DNA from: Adiantum capillus-veneris
Lineage: Eukaryota; Streptophyta; Polypodiopsida; Polypodiales; Pteridaceae
NCBI GenBank assembly: GCA_014529385.2
Contig: CM043949.1
Location: 107,235,054-107,299,053, forward strand
Direction: 5' to 3'
Length of the DNA stretch: 64,000 nucleotides
The translations under genes and the position numbers were made by a program. This document shows, piece after piece, positions 10,401 to 23,820 of the stretch. Position 1 is the first letter of the stretch, and each line of letters starts with the position of its first letter. Under the pieces are notes generated by a model. The model did not search any database, was not told where the DNA came from, and worked only from the letters and a program-made list of their open reading frames with translations.

Positions 10401-13400
10401 GGCATGGAACTCCGCCGGGCCAGTGTCGAATCAATTGTGAACTGTGAACCGTTTTGAAGTGGTTATTTGGTGCTGTCGCGGTAGATTCTTGACTTGGAGT
10501 GTCCAAGTTTGTTATAGTGGTATCAGAGCCCACGAGAAAGGGACTCCCTTTCGGGAATTAAAACAGAATTTGACTACAAGACCAGTTTTTGACTTTGCTA
10601 GATTTGCGGAAGTCGTTTGAAGTATATTGTGATACTTGTGGTCGTAATCTGGATGCGGTCTTAATGCAACAAGGCCAATATCATTGCCTATGAGAGCCGA
10701 TTGTTTTCAAGGCCGAAATTGACAGTATAGATATGTGAGAAGGAGCTTCTGGTGGCTATCCAAGCTCTTATTTAGTGGCGACATTACCTACTTGGAGCCG
10801 ATTTTCGGTTTTTCACAGATGATGGGAGTTTATGCTACTTCTTGTCATGGAAGCAGCTATTGGAAAAGCAGATGTGGTGGGCAAACATCTTGTTACAGTT
10901 TACTTCCGGATTGTCCATGTGCAGGGACATAAGAAATTGGTGGCAAATACTTTGTCCCGAAAGCCGTTGGTTCTGGCTATTTCTGCGATACATCATAGGA
11001 ACTTCAAGGTTATGGTCGGTCAGTACGCCACAGAACAGATTTTGCAGATGTATTCGGTTGAATACAGAAGGGGAGATAGTAGCGGACTATTCCAATCGGG
11101 ATGGCTACTTGATGAAGAAAACCATGTTGTGTGTTACGCAGCCGTTGAGGGAAAAAGTTCTAACCAAATGCCACTGTCCGCCTTTTACGGGTCATCGCGG
11201 CATTGCTACCACCATGAAAGGGGTAGAGAGATACTTCTTTTGGCCGAGACTAAAGAAGGATGTGGACGAGTTTGTGCGCAGTTGCTTGGTATGCCAGAAG
11301 GTCAAGTTTGACAGGCATAAAGCATAGGGATTGTTACAACCTTTGCCCATATCCACCCGCCCCTGGGAAAGCATTGCAATGGATTTCATTTTTGATCTCC
11401 CGAGAACACAGAGTGGTCACGATGGTATCTGGACTGTTATTGACAGATTTAGGAAGCAGGCTCATTTCATTCCAGTGAAGAAAACAGTCAAGCCGGATCA
11501 CTTCGCGAGACTGTTTGTGGCCCAGATTTTCAGATTACATGGCATGTCTGAGACGATTGTCTCCGACACGGACCCCAGATTTACGAGTTTGTTTTGGAAG
11601 GCAATTTGGGAGAACATTGGCACGCGGTTGCAGTTCTCGTCTTCTTTCCACCTGTAGACTGACGAGCAATCTGAGATTTGCCTACAATAACACGATACAC
11701 TCTTCGACTGGGAAGGCACCATTTGAGATTATTGAAGGTTTTGCGAAGGTTCCACCCTTTCTAAGCACGAAAGATAAGATTTTTGAAGTCGATGAGTACA
11801 GGCGTGTCTTGGACACGGCTTTTGCCAATGTCCGCGAGGCTTTGCAAAAATCTCAAGAAAGACAGAAAAGGCAGCGGATCGCCATCGTCGCGATTTGAAA
11901 TTGAAGGAGGATGATTGGGTGCTCTTACGTTTTGGAAAGGCATGCCTGAGAAAGAAAAAGGGAAAGGAGAGGCTTTTTCCAACGCTTAGTATGCGATACT
12001 ATGGACCTTTCTAGATCTTTGAAAAGATAAATGATGTCTCCTTCCGACTGAAACTGCCTGTCACTTGGAGGATTCACAATGCATTTCATGTGAGTCTCTT
12101 GAAACCTTTTAAAGGGAATGTGCTTGAAGATGTGAAGCGTGATGAGCAACCCGAAGTGGAAGAAAACGAGGAGATTCTTGTTCCTGAACAGATTTTGGCA
12201 CATAAGGACACTACGAATAAGGGTAAAGTAAGAAGGCGGTTCTTGGTTAAATTCAAGAACTATCCTGCATTGGATGCGAAGTGGATGGAGGAGGAGGACC
12301 TAGCAGATACTCCTCAGATTGTGAAACTTTACTTTGAAGCTTTTGGTTTAGCATAGTCTACTCCAAATGGAACCCCGAATTCAGCTTGGTCGAAGATCTG
12401 GTGTAGTGGGTTGCACTAGAGGGGAGTTACTCTGCTCCTTTGGCAACAAATGTCTTGATTTTTGAATACTAAAGTCACTGATGTCTCTTTGAGCTCCAGG
12501 GATACTGAGAGCTGACACTATTCTGTTGGATGACTTTATGAAATGGAATTTCGGAATATGAAACTGATTTGTTCTCAGATTGTGAAACTTTACTTTGAAG
12601 CTTTTGGTTTAGCATAGTCTACTCCAAATGGAACCCCAAATTCAGCTTGGTCGAAGATGTGGTGCAGTGGGTTGCACTAGAGGGGAGTTACTCTGCTCCT
12701 TTGGCAACAGATGTCTCGATTTTTGAATACTAAAGTCACTGATGTCTCTTTGAGCTCCAGGGATACTGAGAGTTGACACTATTCTGTTGGATGACTTTAT
12801 GAAATGGAATTTCGGAATATGAAACTGATTTGTTCTTGACTTGTTTTTAAGTGCAGGAACTGATAGATTAAATGACTGCAGCATTTTGGTCTAAATGATC
12901 TTGAATAGACATGGTTGCAATAGGGGTTAGTCAATCGGGAATCTATGAGGGCCCGATTGGATCTAGATGTGATTGCTAACTGCATTGCCGATAAATCATG
13001 CTCTAAGATCCGAATGAATGTTGAATGTGATTTGTCATGTGATGTCCTGTGATGTTGTGTGATGTGAGTGTCGATTGGTACATGTGCTAGATGTGTGTTC
13101 CTAGTGCATTAGTACTAATAGTCAGTGTCTGCTAAGGCAGTTTATGGCTTCTGTCTGTTTTACAGGCATAATCGAGGGCGATTACAATGCTTTCAAGAGG
13201 GGGGCATATCACAAAGTGATGACGTGGCTGCCCGTGTGTACACACACACCTTGCACAAGCTGGAAGAAAATGCAGAGTCGTTGAAAAAGCTGACGTGGCT
13301 TCCAGTTGGAAATCACGGAATGCAGGACACGTGGCAGGCTGTACGGACGTCCGCAGATTGTGGCGCTTTTTGCGGGCTATTTCAGCGGTAGATTTTGACA

Positions 13401-16400
13401 TGCTTTTTGGTTATGCACGTTGGGAGGAAGAGAGAGCTTTTCTGCTTTATTTTTAAAAGCTAATTATGGACAGCTTTTTGGGACTTGCTTTATATTTACA
13501 AGCAAGAGAGAGAAAGGGCCTTTGCTTTATTTGGGCTTTTGATTTTCAGCTTTTGGGGCTCTGCTTTTGGAATCCCTTGTACTCTTTAAATATGTGGGTA
13601 GGCCACTCACAACTCAGAGCATCTGGACGTAGAGTCTGAGTGTGAGCGCCTGCCCGCACTCTTGTACTTTGAACACAGATTAATACAAAAAGAAATACCG
13701 AAAGGGGCGCCAAACTTTGGGGCCAATATCTCTAGGCACGGAACTCCGTCGGGCCAGTGTCGAATAAATTGTGAACTATGAATTGTTTTGAAGTGGTTAT
13801 TTGGTGCTGTCGCGGTAGATTCTTGACTTGGAGTGTCCAAGTCTGTTACACTTCATCTCCTGTGCGAGAGCAATCGCTACCGCCTTGTTGAGATCGGTTG
13901 GGTTGAGGACTTCGATATCAAACCTGATATCGTCGTCCAACCCGAAAATGAAAGCCTCCTTGCGCTCATCATCCGATTTGCGTAATTGGGTGCTGAGCTG
14001 CAAAACACGATTAGAGAAAAAAATAACTGGCATATTATTTTGCTTGAGATTGCGCCAATCGTCTTTCAACCGTGGTAGGTATTGGGGTGGCATAAACCGC
14101 GCCTTGAGCTTGTCTTGGAAGTCGGCCCAATTGAAAGAAAGGGGCACGCCGTCCTCGGCTTCCTCTAGGTGCGCGGTCAACTGTGCCTCTTGCCATGCGT
14201 AGTACCAATTAATGGCATCACCGGCAAGGTACATAGTTGTTGTCAAAACCTTGCTATTTCCTGTCTTCTTAGTTGTCGCAAAATAAGCATTAAATTGATG
14301 CAACCAAGAATGAATAATAGTAGCATCCATCTTACCATCATACTTACTGAAAGCCAACTTCTCGGTGACTGGGTTGTTGGAGTCCAAATCTTGGCTTGCG
14401 CCACTTGATGAACTACCAACATCTTTGGTTGGCGCGGACTTCGAGGTGAGAACTTGTCGATCAACTCTTGCATGCGTAGTTCTCTCTGTGCCTCACGCTC
14501 TGCCTGTCTTTCTTCGGCTGCCAAGCGCGCTTGCTCATGCTGACGCTCCATGGCTTCCTGTCGTGCTGCTTTTCTTTCTTTTCGTTCCCCGGTCGCCAAG
14601 CACGCTTCGCGCTCCACGGCAACACGATTCGCTTCTTGTTGTTGTGCCATCATGTCCATCATTGACTTGACCAAAGCCTCCATAGGAGTTGGTGCAATCC
14701 GTGGCATAGACGGGGAAGGGAGAGGGTCGGAAAAACCTCTTGGTGGGGAAAACTCTTTGTCGCCACTCCCATGCTCACCACCTCCATGTGAAGTATCCAT
14801 TCTGCTTCGGGTGATGACCATACACTTGAAGTCTTGGGTTCTTAAGTTCACGAGGAACTTGGGTTCTTGTGGGTCTTGGTTCTTGAGGGTCTTGAGTCTT
14901 GAGGTTCTGCTTTAGCCTGCAATCTGTGTTAGAGAATGATCTTCTCTTCATTCGAGTTGTTCTCGTTTCCGCGGGCGCACCCCTTGGCGGCCTTGCGCTC
15001 ACACCAAGGTTGCTTTTTCTCACCTCACGTCGATTGGCCGGCCGCTAAGTGCACGGTCCGCTCTCAATGATTGAAAAGAGGCACAAGGGGAGGCTGGACC
15101 AGCCCTTCTTCCTTGGGTTTCCTGTCACTCTTCAAAAACACAATTAGGAATCGACACGCCCAAGAGGTCTTGGATTATGTGCGACCGCAATAAGCAAAAA
15201 AAATTCTTGTGGTTCTTTCCTTGAGTGATAGAGAACACTGCCAAAGCTCTGATACCAATGTAAGGTGCAGCGGAAGTGAATGTTGAACTTTGCTCAAGAT
15301 GAGTGCTCCGAACTGTACTCAAGGTTCCTTTTACTTATGGAAGGGAGAGCCTTCCGTGTCTTTAATGAGAGAGTGCAAGTGATCACAAACAAAGTGGATA
15401 AACACTGTGAATGAAGGTGCATGAGACTGAGAGATTGTCACGTGACACATCCAACCCTATGTATCCGTGGACAAGCTACAACATGACCAGGGTTCAGTTC
15501 AATCAAGTCAGTCTAGAATAGGAAGTGTTCTGGCACTTTTGTGAATCTGTTCGCAGACCGTGCATGTCTAGGCACTTAGAGTAGATGCATATCCTCTGGT
15601 TGCACACAGCATGATCATCAGCATTCCCATCAAATTCCATTAGGATCATTATACAGGGCAGAAAACCTATTTTCCCTATTTTTGACATTTTTCACTTATT
15701 ATTTTTAAGTTGACTTTTGTTGGGAACTGGGTAGGGCAATTTGACTAAGTTAATATATAAGCAATCCCTAGCGCTAGCATTTCTGGCAGAAGAGCAAGGA
15801 GAACATAGGCACAGGTTGCAACAGGTTCCTCCCTCTCTCTCTTAAGCAAGATCTCTAAAGAAACCTGGCGTTTTCCCCTCAAGGTTTTCCCCTCAAGGTC
15901 AACCTGGCGTTTTCGGCACTCCATCCCAGCGTTTTCTGCTCTATCAGCAGCGTTTCTGCACCAGCATTGCAGCCAGCAGCATAGCGATTTTCAGCAGTGC
16001 TTCAGCACCAGCAAAACAACGTTTTTGCAGCAGTAATTCAGCGAGCAAAACAGCATCAGGATCAGCGTTTTCCAAGCAATTACAGTTAGCGTTTTTTGGA
16101 ACTAGCGAGTAGTCAAGCGTTTTCTGCCTTCAAGTCTACATCAGCCGATAGAGATCATGGTCACCGTCGTTCCCGAAGCATTCAGTTTCCCGCATTAGCA
16201 TCACTTAGCTTTGCATCTACACTTGTACCAGATTTGTGCAATCAATAGCGTAGACCTGTCTTGCCATCGAGAGACGGGCCCTTGGAGGAGGGTTTTACAA
16301 CATCCCTTGTGTCGTATTCTCTTCTTTCTCTATCTCTTAGTTTCAGCACCTTCACGCACAGTGTCTATTCACTGTGTTTGTGATCACTTGCACTCTCTCA

Positions 16401-19400
16401 TTAAAGAACGGAAGGCTCTCCCTTCCATAAGTAAAAGGAACCTTGAGCACAATTCGGAGCACTCATCTTGAGCAAAGTCCAAGATTCATTCTGCTGCACC
16501 TTACATTGGTATCAGAGCTTCAGCAGTGTTCTGTATCACTCAAGGAAAGAACCACAAGAATTATTTTGGCTTGTTGCGGTCGCACGTAACCCAAGTCCTC
16601 TTGGGTGTGTCGATTCCTAATCGTGTTTTTGAAGAGTGACAGGAAACCCAAGAAAGAAGGGCTTGTCCAGCCTCCCCTTGTGCCTCTTTTCACTCATTGA
16701 GAGCGGACCGTGCACTTAGCGGCCGACCAATCGACGTTAGGTGGGAAAAAGCAACCTTGGTGTGAGCGCAAGGCCGCTGAGTGAAACGTGCTCCGGACTG
16801 TGCTCAAGGTGCCTTTTTACTTAGGGAAGGGAGAGCCTTTTGTTCCTTTAGTGAGAGAGTGCAATGGACACAAACAATGTGGTGAACACTGTGAATGAAG
16901 GTGCTAAGACTGAGAGATAGAGAGAGAAGAATACGACACCAGAATGTTGTCAAAAACCCTCCTCTGAAGGCCCCACTCTCTATGGCGAGAGCGGTCTACT
17001 TATGATTACACAAATCTCTACAATGCTTTGACTTGCCGACGATGTCGACGACGATGAGGACGACGACAAGACGGGCTAAAATCTGAAAATGCTAAGGGCT
17101 GAAATCTGCAAATCTTTATCTACTGAATTTTGACTCTATGTTGGTGACGATGTCGATGGCGACGATGCGACGACGATGCACTGAAAACGCAGATGCTGAA
17201 ATCTGCGTTTTCCAGGCTGAAACTGTAAACTTTACCGGATCTGACCGTGCGGCGAGGATCTGCTGCGGGAAGGTGAGATCTACGAGGTTTGGTACTTCTT
17301 CTGCGGGTATTGACTGCTATGAACTGAAAACGCTGGTTCCTCTTGTGTTTCTGTCGCAAAGATCTGCAAAAACGCTAGGTCTCTGGCTGATTAAAATACG
17401 CTAGGCCGATTTGAGGTTCTGTGGTGGAAATCTGCTAACGCTAGGGCTGATTTGTCTTCTGCTGCAAAAACGCTAAGGTTCCTGCTGTCTTGCGGTAGCC
17501 GAGGCTGATCTGCTGAACAAAAACGCCAGGGTTGGTCTTGATCTAAAAAACGCAAGGTGTTGCAATTTGCAAAACGCTAGGTCTTCTGATGGGGTTCTAC
17601 TGAGAAGTTGCTTGTTGAACCTTGGTCCTTGTTGCCTCTTCTGCCAGAAAGTGCTAGCTCTGGGTTTTCTTATATACATGCTTAGTGAATTTTCCCTACC
17701 CAGTTTTCAACAAAAGTCGCTTAAAAATAATAAGTAAAAAATGTCAAAAATAGGCTAAATAGATCTATGCATTGTAAAAATGCTTCTGATGGGTTCTGAT
17801 GGAAATCTGATGATCATGCTGTGTGCAATGAGAGGATATGCATCTACTCTAAGTGCCTGGGCATGCACGGTCCGCGAACAGACTCACAAAAGTGCCAGAA
17901 CACTTTCTAAGCTAGACTGACTGGACTGACTGAACCCTTGTCATGCTGTAGCTTGTCCACGGACACATAGGGTTGGATATGTCACGTGACATCCCCTCCT
18001 TTTTAAAGTGAGATACTGGTACTGAGCTGCACGGCTTCCTTGTAGTCTGCCAACAACTCTGGGTAATCCTTGAAAAACTCTTCGTCGACCCACACTGCTT
18101 CGTGGGTTCCTCGATCCTTGAACTTCAAAAAGTATTGTCTCACTTGCTTTTTCGAACCATGTCGAAAACGATGCAACAACACTTGCTCCGGCTCCATGAC
18201 TTCAGCTTCATCGATAATCTCTGGTTCTTCTTTGTCCGAAATGTCCTTTGAAGGCGTTCCCTGAAACACTTTCAACCAAGAAACATGGAAAACGTTGTGC
18301 ATTGACCATGAGTTAGGTAATTGCAATTTCATTGAAACCTCACTTATCTTTTTAATGACAGGAAATAGACCATACATTCGAAAAGACAACTTTGGACACT
18401 TCTTTCCAACTTGCTTAAGACGTTGTTTCATGATTCTTAAATATACCCAATCCCCTTCCTTGATCGAAACATCCTGACAATGCTTATTAGCCTGCCGTGA
18501 ATAAGATTCCTGAGCCTTGCTTAGCCGAAGCTTCATACTCTCAGAAATCTCATCCAATGAATGCTGAAATTGACTTTCAGCATTGGCATCAGGCATTTGA
18601 CTGACCGAGCGAGTCAAAAGTGACTGGAACGGACGGCCAAAAGCTGCCTCATACGGAGTTCAACCAATGGCAGAGGAAAAAGAGTCATTCAAAATAGCCT
18701 GAACCAATGGGAGATAGAGCTGCCAATGAGACTGCTGATCATGCACATATGACTTTAAAACATCAAAAGCTAATTGATTGTAAATCTTTGTCTGACCATC
18801 TGACTGTGGATGAAAAGCCGATGAAAAATTCAACTTAGTGCCAAAATTTTCAAAGAGTGCGCGCCAAAAATTGGACGTGAACTTAACATCCCTATCTGAG
18901 ACAATTGATTTTGGCAAACCACAGAGGGGTACCAATGCTTAATGAACAATTGTGCTACATCTTGTGCGGTGACTGTGGCCTTACAAGGAGTCAACATGCA
19001 AAACTTGCTGAAACGATCAACAATTGTCAAACTTTGAGTGTTCCGTGAATGCAAACTAGGTGGTAGGTTAGTCACAAAATCCATGGAAATATTCTTGTAT
19101 GTTGAGCACGTTCACTCATGAATGAGCACGGATGTATGCGGAGTGTTCATGGAAAGCTGAAATGTTTGCATTCAAGGAAGTCACATTCCATGTCTCTTCC
19201 TTGGCATGACACAGTCGTAGAAAGATCACAAGAAGAATTGAGCATCAAGCATCGGCATGTCCATTATGATTTTCCACAGTTGATTGATTTAGATCAGAAA
19301 AACGAGTTTGGATTCAATGTTTTGCATGTGTTTGATGAACAATTTGGCACTCCGTCTCTTTGTTCATCTACATTGCATACACAATTTTTTAGGAAGATTA

Positions 19401-22400
19401 GATTTTTTCCAGTCACTTTACATGGAATGGGTATGTTCATGTTTTTGTGTTGGAAGTGATTTCAGGACTTTTCAGCCTTGGAAATTCTTGAAGAAGGTGG
19501 ACTTCGGTCCATAGCCAAAGTGGAAGCATTGAAGCAATCTCCTATCACTTTGTGTCGCTTTCGGCGCGGCCCAAAGAAGCAAGCATTGCAGACTTTTATG
19601 AAGTTCAAGTATCGCATGACCCACTCATCAGAGTGGGCCGGTGAAGAGTCCTTTCCAGGATTCCGGATCTTGTTGGCGATCTCCCTCGACGCCATACAGT
19701 TCGGTACCAGTACCTCACTTTGAAAAGGAGGGGATGCCACGTGACACATCCAACCCTATGTGTCCATGGACAAGCTACAACATGACCAAGGTTCAGTTCA
19801 GTCAAGTCAGTCTAGAATAGGAAAGTGTTCTGACACTTTTGTGAGTCTGTTCGCAGGCCGTGCATGTCCAGGCACTAAGAGTAGATGCATATCCTCTGGT
19901 TGCGCACAACATGATCATTAGCATTCAGATCAAATTCCGTCAGGATCATTATACAAGGCAGAAAACCTATTTTCCCTATTTTTGACATTTTTTACTTATT
20001 ATTTTTAAGTGACTTTTGTTGGGAACTGGGTAGGGCAATTTGACTAAGTTAATATATAAGCAATCCCTAGCGCTAGCATTTTTGGCAGAAGAGCAAGGAG
20101 AACACAGGCACAGGTTGTAGCAGGTTCCTCCCTCTCTCTCTCGAGCAAGATCTCTAAAGAAAACTGGCGTTTTCCCCTCAAGGTCAACCTGGCGTTTTCA
20201 GCACTCTATCCCAGCATTTTCTGCCCTATCAGCAGCGTTTCTGCACCAGCATTGCAGCCAGAAGCATAGTGTTTTTCAGCAGTGCTTCAGCACCATTAGC
20301 ACAGCGTTTTTGCAACAGTAATTCAGCGAGCAAAACAGCATCAGAACAGCGTTTTTGCAGCAGTAATTCAGCGAGCAAAACAGCATCAAGATCAGCGTTT
20401 TCCAAGCAATTACAGTTAGTGTTTTTTGGAACTAGCAAGCAGTCAAGCGTTTTCCGCCTTCAAGTCTATAGCAGCAAATAGAGGTCATTGTCACCGTCGT
20501 TCTCGAAGCATTCATTTCCCGCATTAGCATCACTTAGCTTTGCATCTACACTTGTACCGGATTTGTGCAATCAATAGGTAGACCTCTCGCCATCGAGAGA
20601 GGGGCCCTTGGAGGAGGGTTTTACAACATCCCTGGTGTCGTATTCTCTTCTCTCTCTATCTCTCAGTCTCAGCACCTTCACGCATAGTGTCTTCATTTTA
20701 TTTGTGGTCACATTCCGTTGCACCTTACAGAGATAGAGAGAGAAGAATATGACACCAGAATGTTGTCAAACCCTCCTCCGAAGGCCCCACTCTATGGCGA
20801 GAGCGGTCTATTATTGATTGCGCAAATCTCTACAATGCTTGGAACTTGCCGACGATGTCGACGACGACGAGACGGGCTGTAATCTGAAAATGCTAATGGT
20901 TGAAATCTGTAAATCTTTATCTGTTGAATTCTGACTCTATGTCGGTGACGATGTTGATGATGACAATGCGACGACATGTTGAAAACGCAGATGCTGAAAT
21001 CTGCGTTTTCCGGGTTGAAACTGCAAACTTCGCTGGATATGACCGTGCGGCGAGGATCTGTTGCGGGAAGGTGAGATCTGCGAGGTTCGGGGGCTCTACT
21101 GTGGTGTGTCTATGCTAAAAACTGAAAACGCTGGTGCATATGTCGAAGCTGTCGGGAGAATCTGCAAAACGCTAGGGTTGCTGCCTGATCCAAAAATGCT
21201 AGGGCTGAATCTGTCTTCTGTTGCAAAAACTCTAGGGTTCCTGCTGTCTTGCTATCGCCAGGTTGTCCTGCCAATGCAAAACGCTAGGCTGATGCTGTGG
21301 ATGAAAATGCTAGGCCTTCAGATGCAAAAACGCTAGACCTGCTGATGTGGGGGGAGTCTTGCTGAGAAGGTGCCTGTTGAACCTTAGTTCCTGCTGCCTC
21401 TTCTGCCCATAAGTGCTAGCGCTAGGTTTCTTTATATACATGCTTGGCTAATTTGCCCTACCCAGTTCCCAACAAAAGTCACTTAAAAATAATGAGTGAA
21501 AAATGTCAAAATAGGGAAAATAGGTCTATGCACTGTAAAAATGCTCCCGATGGGTTCTGATGGAAATCTGATGACCATGCTGTGTGCAACCAGAGGATAT
21601 GCATCTACTCTAAGTGTCTGGATATGCACGGTCTGGGAACAGGCACAAAAGTGCCAGAACACTTCCTAAGCTAGGCTAACCGAGCTGAACTGAACCCATG
21701 TCATGAAGTAGCTTGTCCACGTACACATAGGGTTAGATGTGCACGTGACAAGAGCTCTTTCTTATAGACTTGCATAGTCTTCTTTGGCCCTTGCAAAATT
21801 CGGTTTCATAAGCCATTACCCGTCCATCTTGCATTAGCACTGCTCCGATGCTACTGCCACAGGCGTCACACTGGACCACAAATGACTTCATGAGATCTGG
21901 CAAAACAATCACTGGAACTGAAGTCAACTTTTCCTTTAAGAGACTAAAAGCCGAAATCTCGTTTTGGGTCCATCTGAAAGTGACCTCTTTCTTTTGCAAA
22001 GTGTGAAGAGGTGATGCTATCTGTGAAAAATTCCTGATAAACCTTCTATAGTAGGAGCATAATCCCAAGAAGCTTATGACATTGTGCATAGTCTTCAAGT
22101 CTGGCCATGTCTTAATAGCTTCGACCTTTGCGGGATCCATTCTGACACCATCCTTTGAGACTATGTGGCCAAGAATGTGGGTTTCTTCCAAGAAGAAATC
22201 ACTTTTCTTAGGATTGACAAGTAGCTTGTGAGACTGCGCAGCTCTCCGAACACAATGGTCAAGTGATGCCTATGCTCCTCTTCATTCTTCGAACAGACTA
22301 TCATGTCATCGAAGAATGTCCCAACAAACTATTGATGTGAGCGGAAAATCGGGTCCATCATCTTGTTGAACGTGGCAGGAGCATTTGCTAGACCAAACAA

Positions 22401-23770
22401 CATCACTAGGAACTCATAAAGACCAAATGTCGTTCTGAACGCAGTCTTGTGCATCCTCTGGCCTTATACGAATCTGATGGTATCCACTCTTAAGGTCTAT
22501 CCTGCTGAAAATTGCAGCACCCTCTAAACGATTGAGAATATCATCAATCTTAGGAATAGGAAACCTATTCTTGATGGTATTCTTATTCAACGCACGGTAA
22601 TCAATACACATGCGCCATGAGCCATCCTTTTTCTGTACTAAGAGCACTGGGGAGCAAAAGGGTGAAGAACTAGGCTGGATCAGCCCCTTCTCTAGTAACT
22701 CCTCAACCTGGCCCATAATCTCTTTCTGCTGCACCGCGCTAACCCTGCAGGGAGGTCTATTTGGTGGGCTACACCCTAGCACCAAATCTATCCGATGGTC
22801 CTCAGGGCTCCCTGGCGGCAATTGCGACGGTAATGAATAAAAAAAACAGTTACTTAACTAAAATACTGACCTTTCTTTATCTAACACAGATAAATTTGAG
22901 TGACAATTATCTGAGACATCATGTGCAAAAATCAAGTACACAGAAAGATGATTCTTTATTACAGAAGTGATAGCCAAAGCAGATACAATAGGGACAGACT
23001 CCCCTTTGAGTTGTACATCCAAAACATAAGTTTTGTCTCTATGTTGAAGGGTGATCGTCTTGTCGAAGGCATCCAATACACCATGTAATATGAACATCCA
23101 CGGAATTCCAAGTAGCACATCGCATCCTTCCAGTGGCATGATATAAAAATCTTCTGTGTCTACATATGACTAAATATGTAGACGCAGCTTTCTAATAATG
23201 GGAGTAACACACTCTGAGTAGCTAGGACATGCCAACCTTGCCTCTGCCGTGTACCCCATCTCTTCAGCTCTGATGCCCAGCTTCATAGCTAACTCTGGTG
23301 AGATAAAGTTTGCTTTGGCACCTCGATCAAAGAAGTTGAGTGCTGTCTGATCTCTAATTTTACCCCATGCTCTGCATAACTCACTGGCATCTGTACTGAG
23401 CCTGTCGCCCACCATATCTGGAACCAAACCTGCCGTGGGTTTAGGCTTCTTGCCTTTCTGCTGAAAATCACTTAAGAAAGGTGATCAGGGCTGAAAATAT
23501 AGAATTTACAGCCAATACACTCAAGAAAGAGAGTGTATGCTGCAACTTTTCGCGACAAAACTACTAGAGAGAGTGGCTATGGCTGTGAGAGCCCTTGTTC
23601 TAGACTATGGGAGCTCAAAGCTACCACATACGTCGCTAGGGGCTGCTCTCAAGCTTCAATGGAGAGCTCCATCGTGTAGAGCATACTCACAATAGGGGGG
23701 GTAGGTGCATTGCCAACCTCCCATGAGAGGAAGGGGCTGCTCTTAAGTAAACTCCAGGAAGAGGGGGCGC

Positions 23771-23820
<50 letters not shown>

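Larger units (their letters stand above)
9873..13850 (+). mobile_element. Chromovirus (Ty3/gypsy), internally deleted, inserted in E1 gag
   Basis: Two LTRs of about 644 bases (9873-10516 and 13207-13850), a PBS at 10518-10529, decayed RNase H, integrase and chromodomain, and a polypurine tract at 13195-13206. Gag, protease and most of the RT are missing, so it cannot move on its own. Flanking E1 gag reads up to ALAQEMK on the right and resumes on the left. I do not see a clear 5-bp target duplication. Confidence 0.88.
15436..20729 (+). mobile_element. E2: Ty3/gypsy element inserted in the E1 LTR
   Basis: 5' LTR 15436-16505, PBS 16507-16518, leader to about 16780, Pol C-terminus 19462-19723, polypurine tract 19723-19734 and 3' LTR 19735-20729. 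The five bases GAGAT lie directly on both sides (15431-15435 and 20730-20734), a typical integrase duplication. Its middle is replaced by an antisense LTR plus integrase block (16783-19090) and an unexplained 370-base piece. It therefore lacks gag, protease and RT. Confidence 0.88.
8616..21750 (-). mobile_element. E1: antisense Ty3/gypsy element, broken by two insertions
   Basis: Read on the minus strand the order is: 5' LTR (21750-20735 and 15435-15259), PBS (15257-15246), leader, gag (14851-13851 and 9872-9514), protease (9513-8992), then RNase H and integrase pieces (8990-8616). A same-family element E2 occupies 15436-20729 inside the LTR, and a chromovirus occupies 9873-13850 inside gag. 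The RT is deleted and the 3' LTR is not seen. The 5' LTR starts in the RNase H region of an older antisense pol at 21751-23470. Confidence 0.82.

Noticed and set aside
10518-10529. tRNA gene at the TGGTATCAGAGC sites
   Set aside because: Only the 12-base complement of the tRNA 3' end is present next to LTRs. No tRNA body folds around it, so these are primer-binding sites.
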